A stretch of DNA of 64,000 bases from Davidsoniella eucalypti (lineage: Eukaryota; Ascomycota; Sordariomycetes; Microascales; Ceratocystidaceae), in contig RMBW01000002.1 in the NCBI GenBank assembly GCA_004009845.1, positions 248,001 through 312,000 of the forward strand, given 5' to 3'. The position numbers were made by a program, and so were the translations under genes. How positions within the stretch are numbered: the first letter of the stretch is position 1; each line of letters starts with the position of its first letter. Of this stretch, positions 22,816 through 33,163 are shown piece after piece. The notes beneath the pieces were generated by a model. That model did not search any database and had not been told where the DNA came from. It was given only the letters and a program-made list of their open reading frames with translations.

Positions 22816-23275
22816 ATGGAGATTTCGATCCTCAACTTCCTATGGCTGCTTGCTTATTTGGGAATACCAAATGTCGAAGCTCAAGCAAGCGAGGGATTAA
22901 TGCTCTGTGATTTCCAAGCATCTTCTAGAAGAACTACAACATGCTAAGAAGGCCTTTATATTTCGGGCCAGAGCCATCTCACTTGTTGTCAAGAACCCTT
23001 GGGAATCACCGGATCGTGAGGAGAAAGAGTCCCTGTGGTATGCCCTGGAAATGCAGATTGCAATGTACCCCGAATCTTATATGCTTATTCTATTCAAAAA
23101 TAATAGTATCGATGATGACACATCGGGCCATATTCGAAAAGGTTCCAATGTCGACCTCAAAAAGTACAACAAGGTTCCTTATCCTCCTGTTGACATATCT
23201 TCCAACACCGATTCGAATCATAGTACCACGAATTCTCAATCAGCCAATTCAAACAAACGAAATCATTTTCACTGA
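22816..23275 (+). pseudogene. Small secreted protein, frameshifted (copy B)
   Basis: An ATG at 22816 opens a typical signal peptide (MEISILNFLWLLAYLGIPNV, then EAQASEGL). That frame ends shortly after at a stop near 22943. From 22901 the next frame is open and continues to a TGA at 23273-23275. It encodes a Lys/Glu-rich domain (HLLEELQHAKKAF, NPWESPDREEKESLWYALEM, YPESYMLILFKNN) and a Ser/Asn-rich tail. The simplest reading is one secreted protein of about 150 residues broken by a one-base indel between 22888 and 22907. No GT-AG intron of normal length reconciles the frames. It is the better-preserved paralogue of 9191-9536. No known family is recognised. A sequencing error would make it a live gene. 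Confidence 0.6.
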
Positions 23276-24235
23276 GCTTCTACTGTCTAAAAACAGAGTA
23301 CATAAACGAATAGTTTGTCTTGGTGTTGGCACTCGTATCAAAACAGAGGAGTCTCTACTAGTAGCTTGCGCGACATTATTTAAAATGATTAATAAATTAA
23401 CCAAGCAGACCAGTTACGTTCATATATGGCAATTCATCAACATAACTTCCCTGCACTAGAAACAATATGAGAAGCCACCTTCCATTATGCATGTCCTCTA
23501 TTTTTCTTATGCCAAAGTCTACTAAAACTAACTCGCTGTGTAACATCACAATGGGCATTTCAAGAAAACATTGCAAGAAAACATTTCAAGAAAACAATGG
23601 ATTAGTATAAGTATAGTTCTATATGTTGTGCATAGAAGTTACCTCTCATCCTTACTTTATCAAACATATATGTCGTACAATACCTGACAAAAGCGACGTC
23701 AACTCAAAACGTAACATTACGGAATGATAACTGGCATAAAGCCCGATTTTAACACGCCGATAAAATATACTAAGAAGGTGCTCATCACAATTGCTCGAAT
23801 CTTATTCTAACTTATAGAACATTTGAGCTTACATTTGTCTTTGGATATTTATGGAGTCCAACCATCATACATAAAAGACTGATACACAGCAAAATCTTCA
23901 AATATATACCGCGCAACTACATTTGAATATTTCAAACTTAAACATCGGTGTTGATCTATGTACTTAAGCAGCCGCAATTTCGTGTAACCATTGAAACAAT
24001 CGGATAAAGTAAGCCATCAAAGTTCACTGCTCTAATTCTGGCCAAGTATGGGTCCAACGATTCACAAAACTAAGTCAAGGCTCCTTAATCTACTACATAC
24101 CAATACATAGACGTAGTCAAGACATAAACTCAAACAAGTCACATTACAAAGTACAATGAACATTAGACAATAAGAGAAATCATAAAACAGTATCCATAAG
24201 TTCCTATCCAAACACTATCACCACTCAATCATGGC
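23276..24235. other. Intergenic region with 13-bp tandem repeat
   Basis: AT-rich. Contains three tandem copies of a 13-bp unit (ATTKCAAGAAAAC) at about 23557-23595. I see no gene. Confidence 0.55.
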
Positions 24236-26059
24236 TTAGAAAATCATAGCAAAAACACCGGCAATAACCAAGGTTGCTGCCCAATGAAGGTTGGTGGTAA
24301 GAGAGGGAGCGGCACCTTTAACAGTCTTGGGGTTACCACTGTACTTACCCTTCTTGTCGTCCTTCTTCTTATCATCCTTCTTCTTGTCGTCCTTCTTGCC
24401 ATCCTTCTTTCCCTTGAGCTTGTCCTTCAGCTCCTTCAACTTTTCTAGAGGGCTCTTCTTCTTGCTCTTGTCCTTCTTGTCACCTTTACCCTTCCACCAC
24501 TTATGCTTCTCCTCCTTCTTGGGCTTCTCGTCTTCACAAGGCTCCTCGGCGGGCTCGTCGCAAGGTTCGTCGCAAGGCTCGTCGCAAGGCTCTTCGCAAG
24601 GCTCTTCGGTGGGCTCATCGCAGGGCTCGTCGCAAGGCTCATCACATGGCTCCTCGGCGGGCTCATCGCAGGGCTCATCGCAAGGTTCTTCACAGGGCTC
24701 CTCGGCAGGCTCGTCACAGGGCTCCTCGGCAGGCTCGTCACAGGGCTCGTCACAAGGCTCGTCACAGGGCTCCTCGTCGGGCTCGTCACAAGGCTCCTCG
24801 TCGGGCTCGTCACAAGGCTCCTCGTCGGGCTCATCGCATGGCTCATCACAAGGCTCATCACAAGGCTCGTCACAAGGCTCGTCACAAGGCTCGTCACATG
24901 GCTCAGGCTCTTCAGTCTCGCAAGGCTCAGGAACAGGCTCGCAAGGCTCTTCGGTCGGTTCGGGCTCGGGCTGATACGGTTCCGGTACGGGTTCGGGCTC
25001 GCAGGGCTCTTCAGTCGGTTCAGGCTCGCAAGGCTCCTCACTCGTCGGAACAGGCTCAGGAGTTGCGCCGTAGCCACCCTTGTGGCCCCGAGCCGCCAGA
25101 CGGTGGGCGCTGGCAGGAGTGGCGGTAATCGACGAGTCGGCAATTGCCGAGGAGCGGGCGACAATGCTGCTAATGGGAGCATCGGCAGCGACAAAAGTAT
25201 CAGAGGAAGCGAAGGGAATGGTACCGTTGATAACAGCAATAGGAGCTCCCGAAGCACGGCTGAGAGAAGCACTAAGGGCGGCGTCATTGGTGGAGTTGGT
25301 GAAAGGACCGTTGACAGTAGTGCTCTTGGCAGTGAAGGGGTTGGCGGATGGACTGGAAAATGGAGTGAAGGTAGCTTCAGGCTCAGCATCAACATTGTTC
25401 ATGAGCTCAACAATTGGAGTGGCCTTAGCGGCAACTCCAAAGCTCCAGTCGCAAGGTACTGTGATGACCGTGGTGAGGGCAATGGTACGCTCGGTGTGGC
25501 AAGGAACCTGTGAGGGGGCCGGAGGAGTAACAGTGATGTAGGTAGTGAGTACGGAGGTCTCGTGGGTACCGGGGGCAGTCGCCGTGACTGTGGCAGGGAT
25601 AGTGACGGCTTGAGTGACGGTTGCAGGGATAGTCACCGAAGTGGTCAGTGTCTCAGTGTGGTGTTCGCCGGGGAGGGTCGTCTAGACAGTAGTGGGAACG
25701 GGCTCGACATGTGTAACAGTCTCGGTAATATCGTGGCCGGGGGCCGTCGTAACATCAGTGAAGGAAACAGTCTCGGTGACCGTCTCTTTGGTGTCAGGAC
25801 CGAAAACAGTAGTGGTGACTGTCGAGTACTCAGTCGTGGTCTGGAACTCGGTGTGGTGCTCAGTGTGGTGCTCAGTGTGCGGGGGAGGATCGTGGTGATC
25901 ATCACCGCCATCGTAGGGATGAGGGAAATCAGGTTGCTGGTATTCACCCTGAACGCCGGTGATCTCAACCGTATCACGCTTGACAGCAGAACGGAGAGCG
26001 GCAGCGTTGACCGCAGAGGCCACTCCCATGACGGGGAGAACCGTGCGGAGGAACTTCAT
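24236..26059 (-). pseudogene. GPI-anchored CDEP-repeat surface protein interrupted by an in-frame TAG
   Basis: Reads as one frame of 607 codons except for a TAG at 25682-25684 after residue 125. The N-terminus is a signal peptide (MKFLRTVLPVMGVASAVNAA) with a Kex2-like AVKRD site. Next come His-rich HTEHHTEHHTE and Thr/Val-rich segments such as TVTETVSFTDVTTA, seen in fungal wall proteins. The Thr/Val pattern continues on both sides of the stop. After a Ser/Thr-rich region come about 130 residues of EPCDEPCDEP-type repeats, then a Lys/Asp-rich segment. The end is hydrophobic (WAATLVIAGVFAMIF), a GPI-attachment signal. Known logic: such proteins are linked to plasma membrane or cell-wall glucan. 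The high cysteine and acidic content could allow cross-linking or metal binding, but that is inference. Alternatives are stop-codon readthrough, an unusual intron, or a base-call error. Confidence 0.65.
24531..24920 (-). repeat. Tandem 12-base-type repeat encoding (E/D)EPC(D/E)EP
   Basis: Tandem array of short units (GGCTCGTCGCAA and variants on the plus strand) encoding alternating CDEP and EEPCDEP. Units differ mainly at third codon positions, which shows protein-level constraint with ongoing unit exchange. The array keeps both strands open, producing long Gly-Ser-Ser-Gln antisense frames that are not genes. Confidence 0.9.
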
Positions 26060-27029
26060 GGCAATACTGTAGTAAGAAAACAAAAAAAGAATGCGGAAAG
26101 TAATAGTATGGGGGGATAAGAAGACAAGACTAATGATGAGGCCTTGGGGGTAAAATGGATGCGAGTGATGATGCTGGCGATGAAAAGACAGAGTTCGAAT
26201 GGCCAAAGACGGGGGGACGAGGGGGTTTATATAGTTTTCCAGACAGGCTACTTGTCAACATAAACACAGGATCCCGAGGTAAGTGCTTCCGGTAATAACA
26301 TGACTGTAGGCTGTCGTATGCCGAGATAGTATTTCCGATATGCTTTGTTTATTTACAAGGTTATGTTATCATATTCCAAGATGGGAATTGCCTTGATACG
26401 TAGATAGTGTCAATAAACACAGCATTTATCAACACTAACAATAACAATAACAAACACACCTGTGTTTAGACACAGCAAGCGAAAAAAAATATTGGGCATT
26501 TAGTGTTTACTTTGTTTGTTACAGCTGTAAGGTTGGTGTTTACATGTTTTCCTTTGTGATGATATTGATATCAATTCGTTTTGTATACATACATACATGC
26601 ATACATGAGAAACCATTGGCGATGGCAGTACTGTAATCTAGATAAAATTCATATCCCCCAAAAAATAAATACAGTTTGGCAATACCAGCGAGCGTGATCT
26701 TGTATAATAAATATATTGGAGTTTTCTTATTTCCGATGAGATATTCCATACTAATAATTAACAGCGTTGTTGAAAGGATATACTTCTGTGTTTTTTCAGT
26801 AAGCAATATAGTAGAATACCATGGATTGAAGATTGTCAAACATCTTGGCTCGGGTGATGAATTGCTAAAAATATTATTATGAGAAGATTATATATGTGTG
26901 TGTGGTAACTTAACGATGCAATAACTGATCGAACGAGAATCCATTATCGTAGACCGGACTTGAACGATACCCCGAGAAAAGAACTCCCGCCAGCCTTCGA
27001 GGTGTGCTAAGGGGTGTGAGCGCCTGACA
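26060..27029. other. Intergenic region
   Basis: Upstream region of the CDEP-repeat gene (26060-26400), then AT-rich DNA with a CATACATA-type simple repeat near 26584-26606. It ends at the 3' side of CDC23. No gene is supported. Confidence 0.5.
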
Positions 27030-29357
27030 CTAGTCATGATCGCTTGATAACCCCGTAGCAACATCAGCTACACTTATATCAGGTCCATGTCTCGTTTCCA
27101 ATCTTGCCCTGGCATCACGTGCAAGAGCCTTTGCCTCCTCAACCTCGACTCCATCTTCACATAGTTCGTTTGCAAGACGCAATGATGTGGCATATTCTCC
27201 GGCGTTGAGGGCAAAGCGTGCAAGCCACATTCGAGCTTTTGATGTCGCTGCAGTAACACCTGTTCCTTCGACAGGGTAATCCAGCACTTGGGAAGTTGGC
27301 GATGTAGTGGAAGATGCGTGTGCTTGTTGTGGGGGCATTTGATGATCTGGATCAGACATGATTGTATCGTCTACTGCTGCGTTCATCCCAATAAAAGCTT
27401 GGCCAGTCTCAGATGCCATGGCCAGAGCAGCAGCAGCACCTCCAACTTCTTGCGAGACACAAAGCTCCATATATGCCTTGGAAGTGGTGATTTCTCCTAA
27501 TTGCTCATGCATGAGTGCAATCTGGAGAAGGACTTCTGGGTCCATCAAACGAGGAATGCCACGCACTCGGAACATGTCGCCACTGGCAGGGCCTGTTCCG
27601 GACTCATAATAAGCATCGGCCATAAGAGCACGCTTGAGGGCTTTGATAGCCTCTTGATAGTGTCCCATTTTCTGGGTACACGTTCCTATAGCCATCCACA
27701 TCTTGCCATCCCATGGCCGGAGACCACACGCACGCTTATAATACCAAAGAGAATAAGCATGCATCTCAAGCATTTCGTATGTTTGCCCTAAACCGTACCA
27801 GGCACGGTAGTCACGCCGATTGACATCGACTGCACGGCGGTAAGACTCGATAGCGGCATGAGTGTTTTTAAGCTCTACGTATTCATGGCCCATAAGGGTC
27901 CAGGCTGATAGGCATGACCGGTCCAGAGTCAGAGCACGGCGAAAGTATTGTATTGCCTTCTCATGCAATGAAAGTAGAGAGTAGTAGTTACCGATAACTA
28001 CACATGCCTCCGGTCGGAAACGATCTACATTCGAACTTAAATGGGCCAAGAATGCTAGCTTTGGCCGCATGCCGAGAACGTATAAGATATTGGAGTAATG
28101 ATCCAACGAGTCTAGCCGGTGGGGATGAAGAGCCAGCAGCTTGCTAAATGTCAATTCAGCACTGTAGAAGTCTTTGGCATGGTAGGCAAGCAAAGCTGTG
28201 CATGTAAGCAAGAATGCAGATGTTGGAAATATCGCTATTAATTGATCAAGCGAGTCAAATAATGTTGATGAATGTTGATATAACTCCAGCGACGTATGGA
28301 CGTGGAAGATAAAGGACATGATGTTCTGAGGAAGCTGAGTGGTTATTTCATTGAGAACCTCGGATCTTGTTACAAGGTTGGTCAATTCGAGCCAGCATCC
28401 CCAATTCATGGGGAATATATGAACACTGTTTATGAAGTATTCCATGGCCTTGTGGTCGTTGGAATCTCGAGCTAGAACCATACCATATCTAGACAGCATG
28501 TTAGTACTTGATAATCAAAAGTTTTGATAAAATGAAACCTACAGATACTCAAGCCATCCTTGGCTTCTTTGTGATGCTTCTGGTTCTGAGAACCATCGTT
28601 CAAGATAGCGTCCAACAATGAGTAGATTCTTGTTGGTGACATTACCGAGATCTTGAGCACCCATAACCATCTCGGTATCTTCCGTTTTGCGTTTTTCTCC
28701 TCCAAGATATTTAGAATAAAGTGCCAAGAATAGACTACGCTGACTTAGTTTTGGTAACGGTACTTCGTTAGAACTAGAGTTAGAATTTGGGTTTGCTGAT
28801 GAGGATCCAGCGTTCGAATCGGACTCAGTGGCGGCTTTGGCGGCATTGTTTTTTTTTTTGGACGCTTTCTTGTGGTCTGCTATGCCGCCAAGTAAGGCAT
28901 CTGGTAAGAATACAGCGGCGCAGCGGTCATATTCGCGACAATCAAAGAATGATTTAGCAAGCAGATACTTGTTGGTTTCACTAGCCTCTAAAGCAGCCTC
29001 CTCTGGATCCTTATTACCGGCAAGAATCACAGAAGGTAACGAGGAGGCCGGATTGCGTTCAGCTTCTGGAGTATCGTCCTCTTCGTCAGGATCAGCCAGC
29101 GAGTCTAGCAGCTCAGCAGCCCTAGGATTGTAAAATGTTAGCCACGCCTGGTATCATACCTTGTCAAGAGACGGCCCATGTATCACAGAACTAGTGTCTA
29201 AAAATAAGACCATAGACAGTACGTATGTTGTATGTAGGAATGAACAGGTAATCACTTACCATTTGGCAGATTGATAGAGACAACGTTCAGAGCATTTTAC
29301 GACAGCTTCTTGCAAGGCAGCTCGTAGCTGGACGCGGTCATTATAACTAAGTGACAT
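27030..29357 (-). CDS. CDC23: Anaphase-promoting complex subunit CDC23 (APC8), TPR protein
   Basis: Three exons, 29260-29357, 28543-29121 and 27030-28488, join in frame to 711 residues. The introns are 138 and 54 nt; the shorter one has a TACTAAC branch site. The N-terminus has the Cdc23 signature CSERCLYQSAKWAAELLDSL. A Ser/Asn/Lys-rich insert lies at about 95-140. TPR units follow, for example EKAIQYFRRALTLD, HAAIESYRRAVDVNRRDY, YGLGQTYEMLEMHAYSLWYY and AIGTCTQKMGHYQEAIKALK. APC8 is a homodimeric TPR subunit of the APC/C and contributes to co-activator and scaffold contacts. The gene diverges from ERG20. Finding CDC16 and CDC23 in one 25-kb interval is probably coincidence but helps identify the chromosome region. 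Confidence 0.93.
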
Positions 29358-31137
29358 GTTTGCGAGTATCTGACTCGCAATCACGGAAACACAGGCAGCC
29401 AACCGGTTTAATCTCAATAGGATGAGATCAAGAGTGACGTATATCCGACAACAGACGATAGATAGTAGACGGACAGCCCTGTCGTGTCAGTCACCTATTT
29501 AGTCAAGATGGAATGAAACCCCAATGCAAATGATAATTCGTCAAGTAGCAAATGTAATGCTTATTGAAGTCTCAAGCTTTACTAGTTGACTTTGTTTTCT
29601 TCTGAGCTTCGGTTGGTTCTATCCGACGTTATTGTGGGTGCGTTAGCCATCTATCTACATGTATTAGCCTAGCATGTGTTAGGTTCAGAAAGTAGATCAT
29701 AGCACGGGCCGGGATTCAGGAGCGGGACAACAAACCAACGAAAATACAGGGGCAACTCTGTATGTATTCTATACAGCTAGGTTGGTGATAGCTTTTGCTT
29801 CTTCGTCGTATGAATAAGCAAGTGTGCTTATATTGTTTAATATTGGAAAATGAGTGGCGGGATGATTGCTCTAGTTTTCGCTCCTTTGCAAAGAGATGTG
29901 CGATGTTGGCTCTATAATCTTGCGGCTCACGACAGTTGTGGCGGGAATGTGATTCTGGATAGGTGGTGGGTGTAAATACCAACAAAGGGATGGAAAAATA
30001 AAAGCGCGTCTTTGAGGATGCCGATGCCGCCAATACAGTAACCAAACAATGTGTTTTTTCTTTTCTTTTTTAGTAGGTTTACTAGCTTAGGAGATGAAGT
30101 CACTTATGGCAGCACGTATAGAGCTTAACCCTAATTGATGTTGTCAATATACAAATCTAGTTGTGATATAGCTGTGATATTTCAATTCATGCATGGGCAC
30201 GTAAAAGGCAAGTTTTGGGCGTGGATGAAGAACAAAAAGAGGCATCGTAGCCTAATGTCAAAGGAGCAAGCTAGATAGAAGCGAGGGCTTGAACATACCA
30301 ATATGATCCAAAACAAGAAAAAAGGCTCTGCTCTATTTTGGAAATGATATGGCAACCTCAGCGCGGCAAAATCGATGTCAGTCAGGCTTTGTCTTCTTTT
30401 GGGAAGAGATGGGCTGTTATTGCCAGTTGGATGGTTGGATGGACACTAGACACCAGCCTACAAAGGTTGTTAGCGGGCACGAATGGAATATGGAGGGATT
30501 AGCCCGCCCCACTTGATTTTTTTCTGCCGGCACGCCGCTGTTGACCGCCTTCCCATAGTCAAGTTGTTGGGTTGCTACAACGGAGGGGGGGCTTAGCTTT
30601 GGGTGCGCACCCCTCTTTCTGCCACAGGCTACCGCCTATAATGTACTATACTGTCACAGAAGCTCTAGGCTTGCCATCGTGTCACAGCGAGACAAGAACA
30701 AGCTAAGGTTCTAACCTCCCAAACTTCGAAGGCTAGGGCGCAACTTCCAGGCTAAGGACCGCCGGCCCACCAACCAACCTGCCCCCTTTCCAACAGCTAG
30801 CCGGCAGGAACGTCTTTCTTTGTTTTGCTATTTGATTACTTGATAAGCTTCTGCAGTGTCTTCTTTCAAGTCTTTGGCCCACCTATTTTCCGTCTCCCCC
30901 CACCTGTGGTTTTGCATATATTGCCCTGGCTTCCATTCTCTTCCGCTGCTTCCTTGACCTCGCCATCAACCCATCAACCCATCAACCCATCACTTGCGAT
31001 TTAACACTGGACCGTCAAAGAGTGCAGAGAATCAGTATATAGCCTTGTCTTCTTTGTTGTTACACCCAGAGACCCCGAAGTCAACGCCTCCAGCGCAAAC
31101 ACAGACCATCGTCAATAGCCATCAAAAAGTCGTCAAT
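29358..31137. promoter_or_regulatory. Divergent promoter CDC23 / ERG20
   Basis: 1.8 kb between divergent genes. The ERG20 side (30500-31137) is GC-richer with pyrimidine runs. It has four consecutive ATCAACCC-type units at about 30963-30990, just before the likely leader. No gene is supported. Regulatory sites cannot be assigned with confidence. Confidence 0.45.
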
Positions 31138-32347
31138 ATGGCTACTGCCCTTAAGAAGATCACTCGTGAAGAGTTCGAGGCCACGTTCCCCAAGTTGGTC
31201 GATGCCATCATGGAGTACTGCGATGAATTCAAGCTTCCTGACGCTCAGAAGGCCTGGTTCCGCCGTGTAAGTAGACTATACTGTTTGCCTAGTACATCAT
31301 AGAAACAATATTCAAAGAAAAAGCTTGCCGTTGGGCACTTATTAGACTTAACATCAAGCTTCGACTTCTTAGTCCTTTTAGTTTTCATGTAGCTAATATT
31401 TCGTCTTATCTTGTATTCTACAGAACCTGAAAGCCAACACCACTGGCGGCAAGTACAACCGTGGTATGACTGTCCACGATTCGATCATGCTATTAACCGG
31501 TGCCCCTCTTGATGAGGAGACTCGCTTCCTGGCCAACGCTCTTGGCTGGATGACTGAGCTTCTGCAGGCCTTTTTCTTGGTATCTGACGATATCATGGAT
31601 GGTTCCGTTACCCGTCGTGGTGCCCCTTGCTGGTACCTGCAGGATAAGGTTGGCATGATTGCTATCAACGATGCTTTCATGCTGGAATCTTGCATCTACA
31701 TCATCCTCAAGAAGTTCTTCCGCAGCCACCCTAACTACCTTGATCTCATCGAGCTCTTCCATGATATCACCTTGAAAACTGAGCTGGGTCAACTGTGCGA
31801 TCTTCTCACAGCCCCCGAAGATACCGTCGATCTCGACAACTTCTCGCTAGAAAAGCATGCATTCATTGTCGTGTACAAGACCGCCTGGTACTCTTTCTAC
31901 CTGCCAGTTGCTCTAGCTCTGTACCAGCTCAACATTGCTACTCCTTACAACCTCAAGCAGTGTCAAGATATTCTGATCCCATTGGGCGAGTACTTCCAGA
32001 TCCAGGACGACTACCTTGACAACTTTGGTAACCCCGAACATATTGGCAAGGTCGGCACCGATATCCAAGACAACAAGTGCTCTTGGTTGATCAACCTAGC
32101 TCTATCCAAGGCTACCCCGGAACAGCGTACTATCCTTGACGAGAACTACGGCCGCAAGGATCCCATCAAAGAGGCCACCGTCAAGAAGCTATACGAAGAT
32201 ATGGGCCTGAAGCAAATGTACCACGACTTTGAGGACAAGCGTGCTACCGAGATCCGCGAGAAGATTGATAGTATCGACGAGAGCCAGGGTCTCAAGAAGA
32301 CCATCCTTCACGCCTTCTTCAAGAAGATTTACAAGCGTACCAAGTAA
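31138..32347 (+). CDS. ERG20: Farnesyl diphosphate synthase ERG20
   Basis: Exons 31138-31266 and 31424-32347 join in frame to 350 residues, the usual length. It condenses dimethylallyl diphosphate with two isopentenyl diphosphates to give farnesyl diphosphate. That product feeds sterols, dolichol, ubiquinone, haem A and protein prenylation. The first aspartate-rich motif DDIMD is at about 98-102, preceded by Phe-Phe at -5/-4, the aromatic pair that limits chain length to C15. The second motif DDYLD is at about 238-242. KTELGQLCDLL and DIQDNKCSWL are also typical. The C-terminus is KIYKRTK. The 157-nt intron is the longest in this window. The protein is expected to be cytosolic. Confidence 0.97.
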
Positions 32348-33163
32348 ATGGTGTGACATATTTCTTATTTGTCTTTCCAAGATGTCATTTTGTGATTCTT
32401 TGATGAGATCTATCGGAACTCATTATCACTTAGGAAATCAAAATAGATTATTCAAATTCACTAATTGAATAGTTTTGTGTATATTCCCCGCTGAGATTTC
32501 TCGGTTCAATTATTCCCCTAGTTTCCTTTTTCGAGATATCCATCTTTCAGAATAAATTCTCGTTTTTTTGTTCTTTTTATAAACGATGATTTCTTGGTCC
32601 ATACAAGATTGTATATTTTCATGTTGTGGTGTGCACGCGAAATGTTGATGATCCCGTATGATACATTGATTCAATGCCATAAGGGCGTCTTCTTTCAACT
32701 TTTTAAGGCAAATGACACGGAATTGCAAAGCTATCCCGTAATATATCCATAACGTAGAATATATGTTCTATAGACTTGACAGTTCTACATGAAAAGTTTG
32801 ACCTCTTCCATTCTTCAAAGTTTAAACTATCAGAATGATGATTTGTTTTTTTCTTGCGAGTTCTTTGATATACCGTAGGACGGTCCGAAATTGCCACAAG
32901 AACATGTTTTAGTACGTATATGAAAGAAATCCATCTTGAAATAAAAATTAAAAAATTAAACAGATTAGCTAGATATTGTGTACCTGGCTCACTCTTTGTT
33001 CTTTGACAAAAGAGACTATTTCTATTATTTCTATATCATGCAAATGCGTTAGATGCATAAATATCATCAAAGATGCGTAAAATCTAATCTAGTATAGTAC
33101 AGTACAATATAGTAGTACAGATACATCCATACATCCAACCCCAAACACCAACTTTATTCCCGT
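32348..33163. other. Convergent intergenic region ERG20 / RA-PH gene
   Basis: 0.8 kb of AT-rich sequence between converging genes. I see no gene. Confidence 0.6.

Noticed and set aside
24291..25541. Long plus-strand open frames of Gly-Ser-Ser-Gln or Leu/Arg repeats opposite the CDEP gene
   Set aside because: They are antisense shadows of a short tandem repeat without stop codons. The minus frame has the signal peptide and GPI signal.
26950..26985. T-loop-like GTTCAAGTCC on the minus strand near the CDC23 3' end
   Set aside because: The flanking stem does not pair and no acceptor partner exists.
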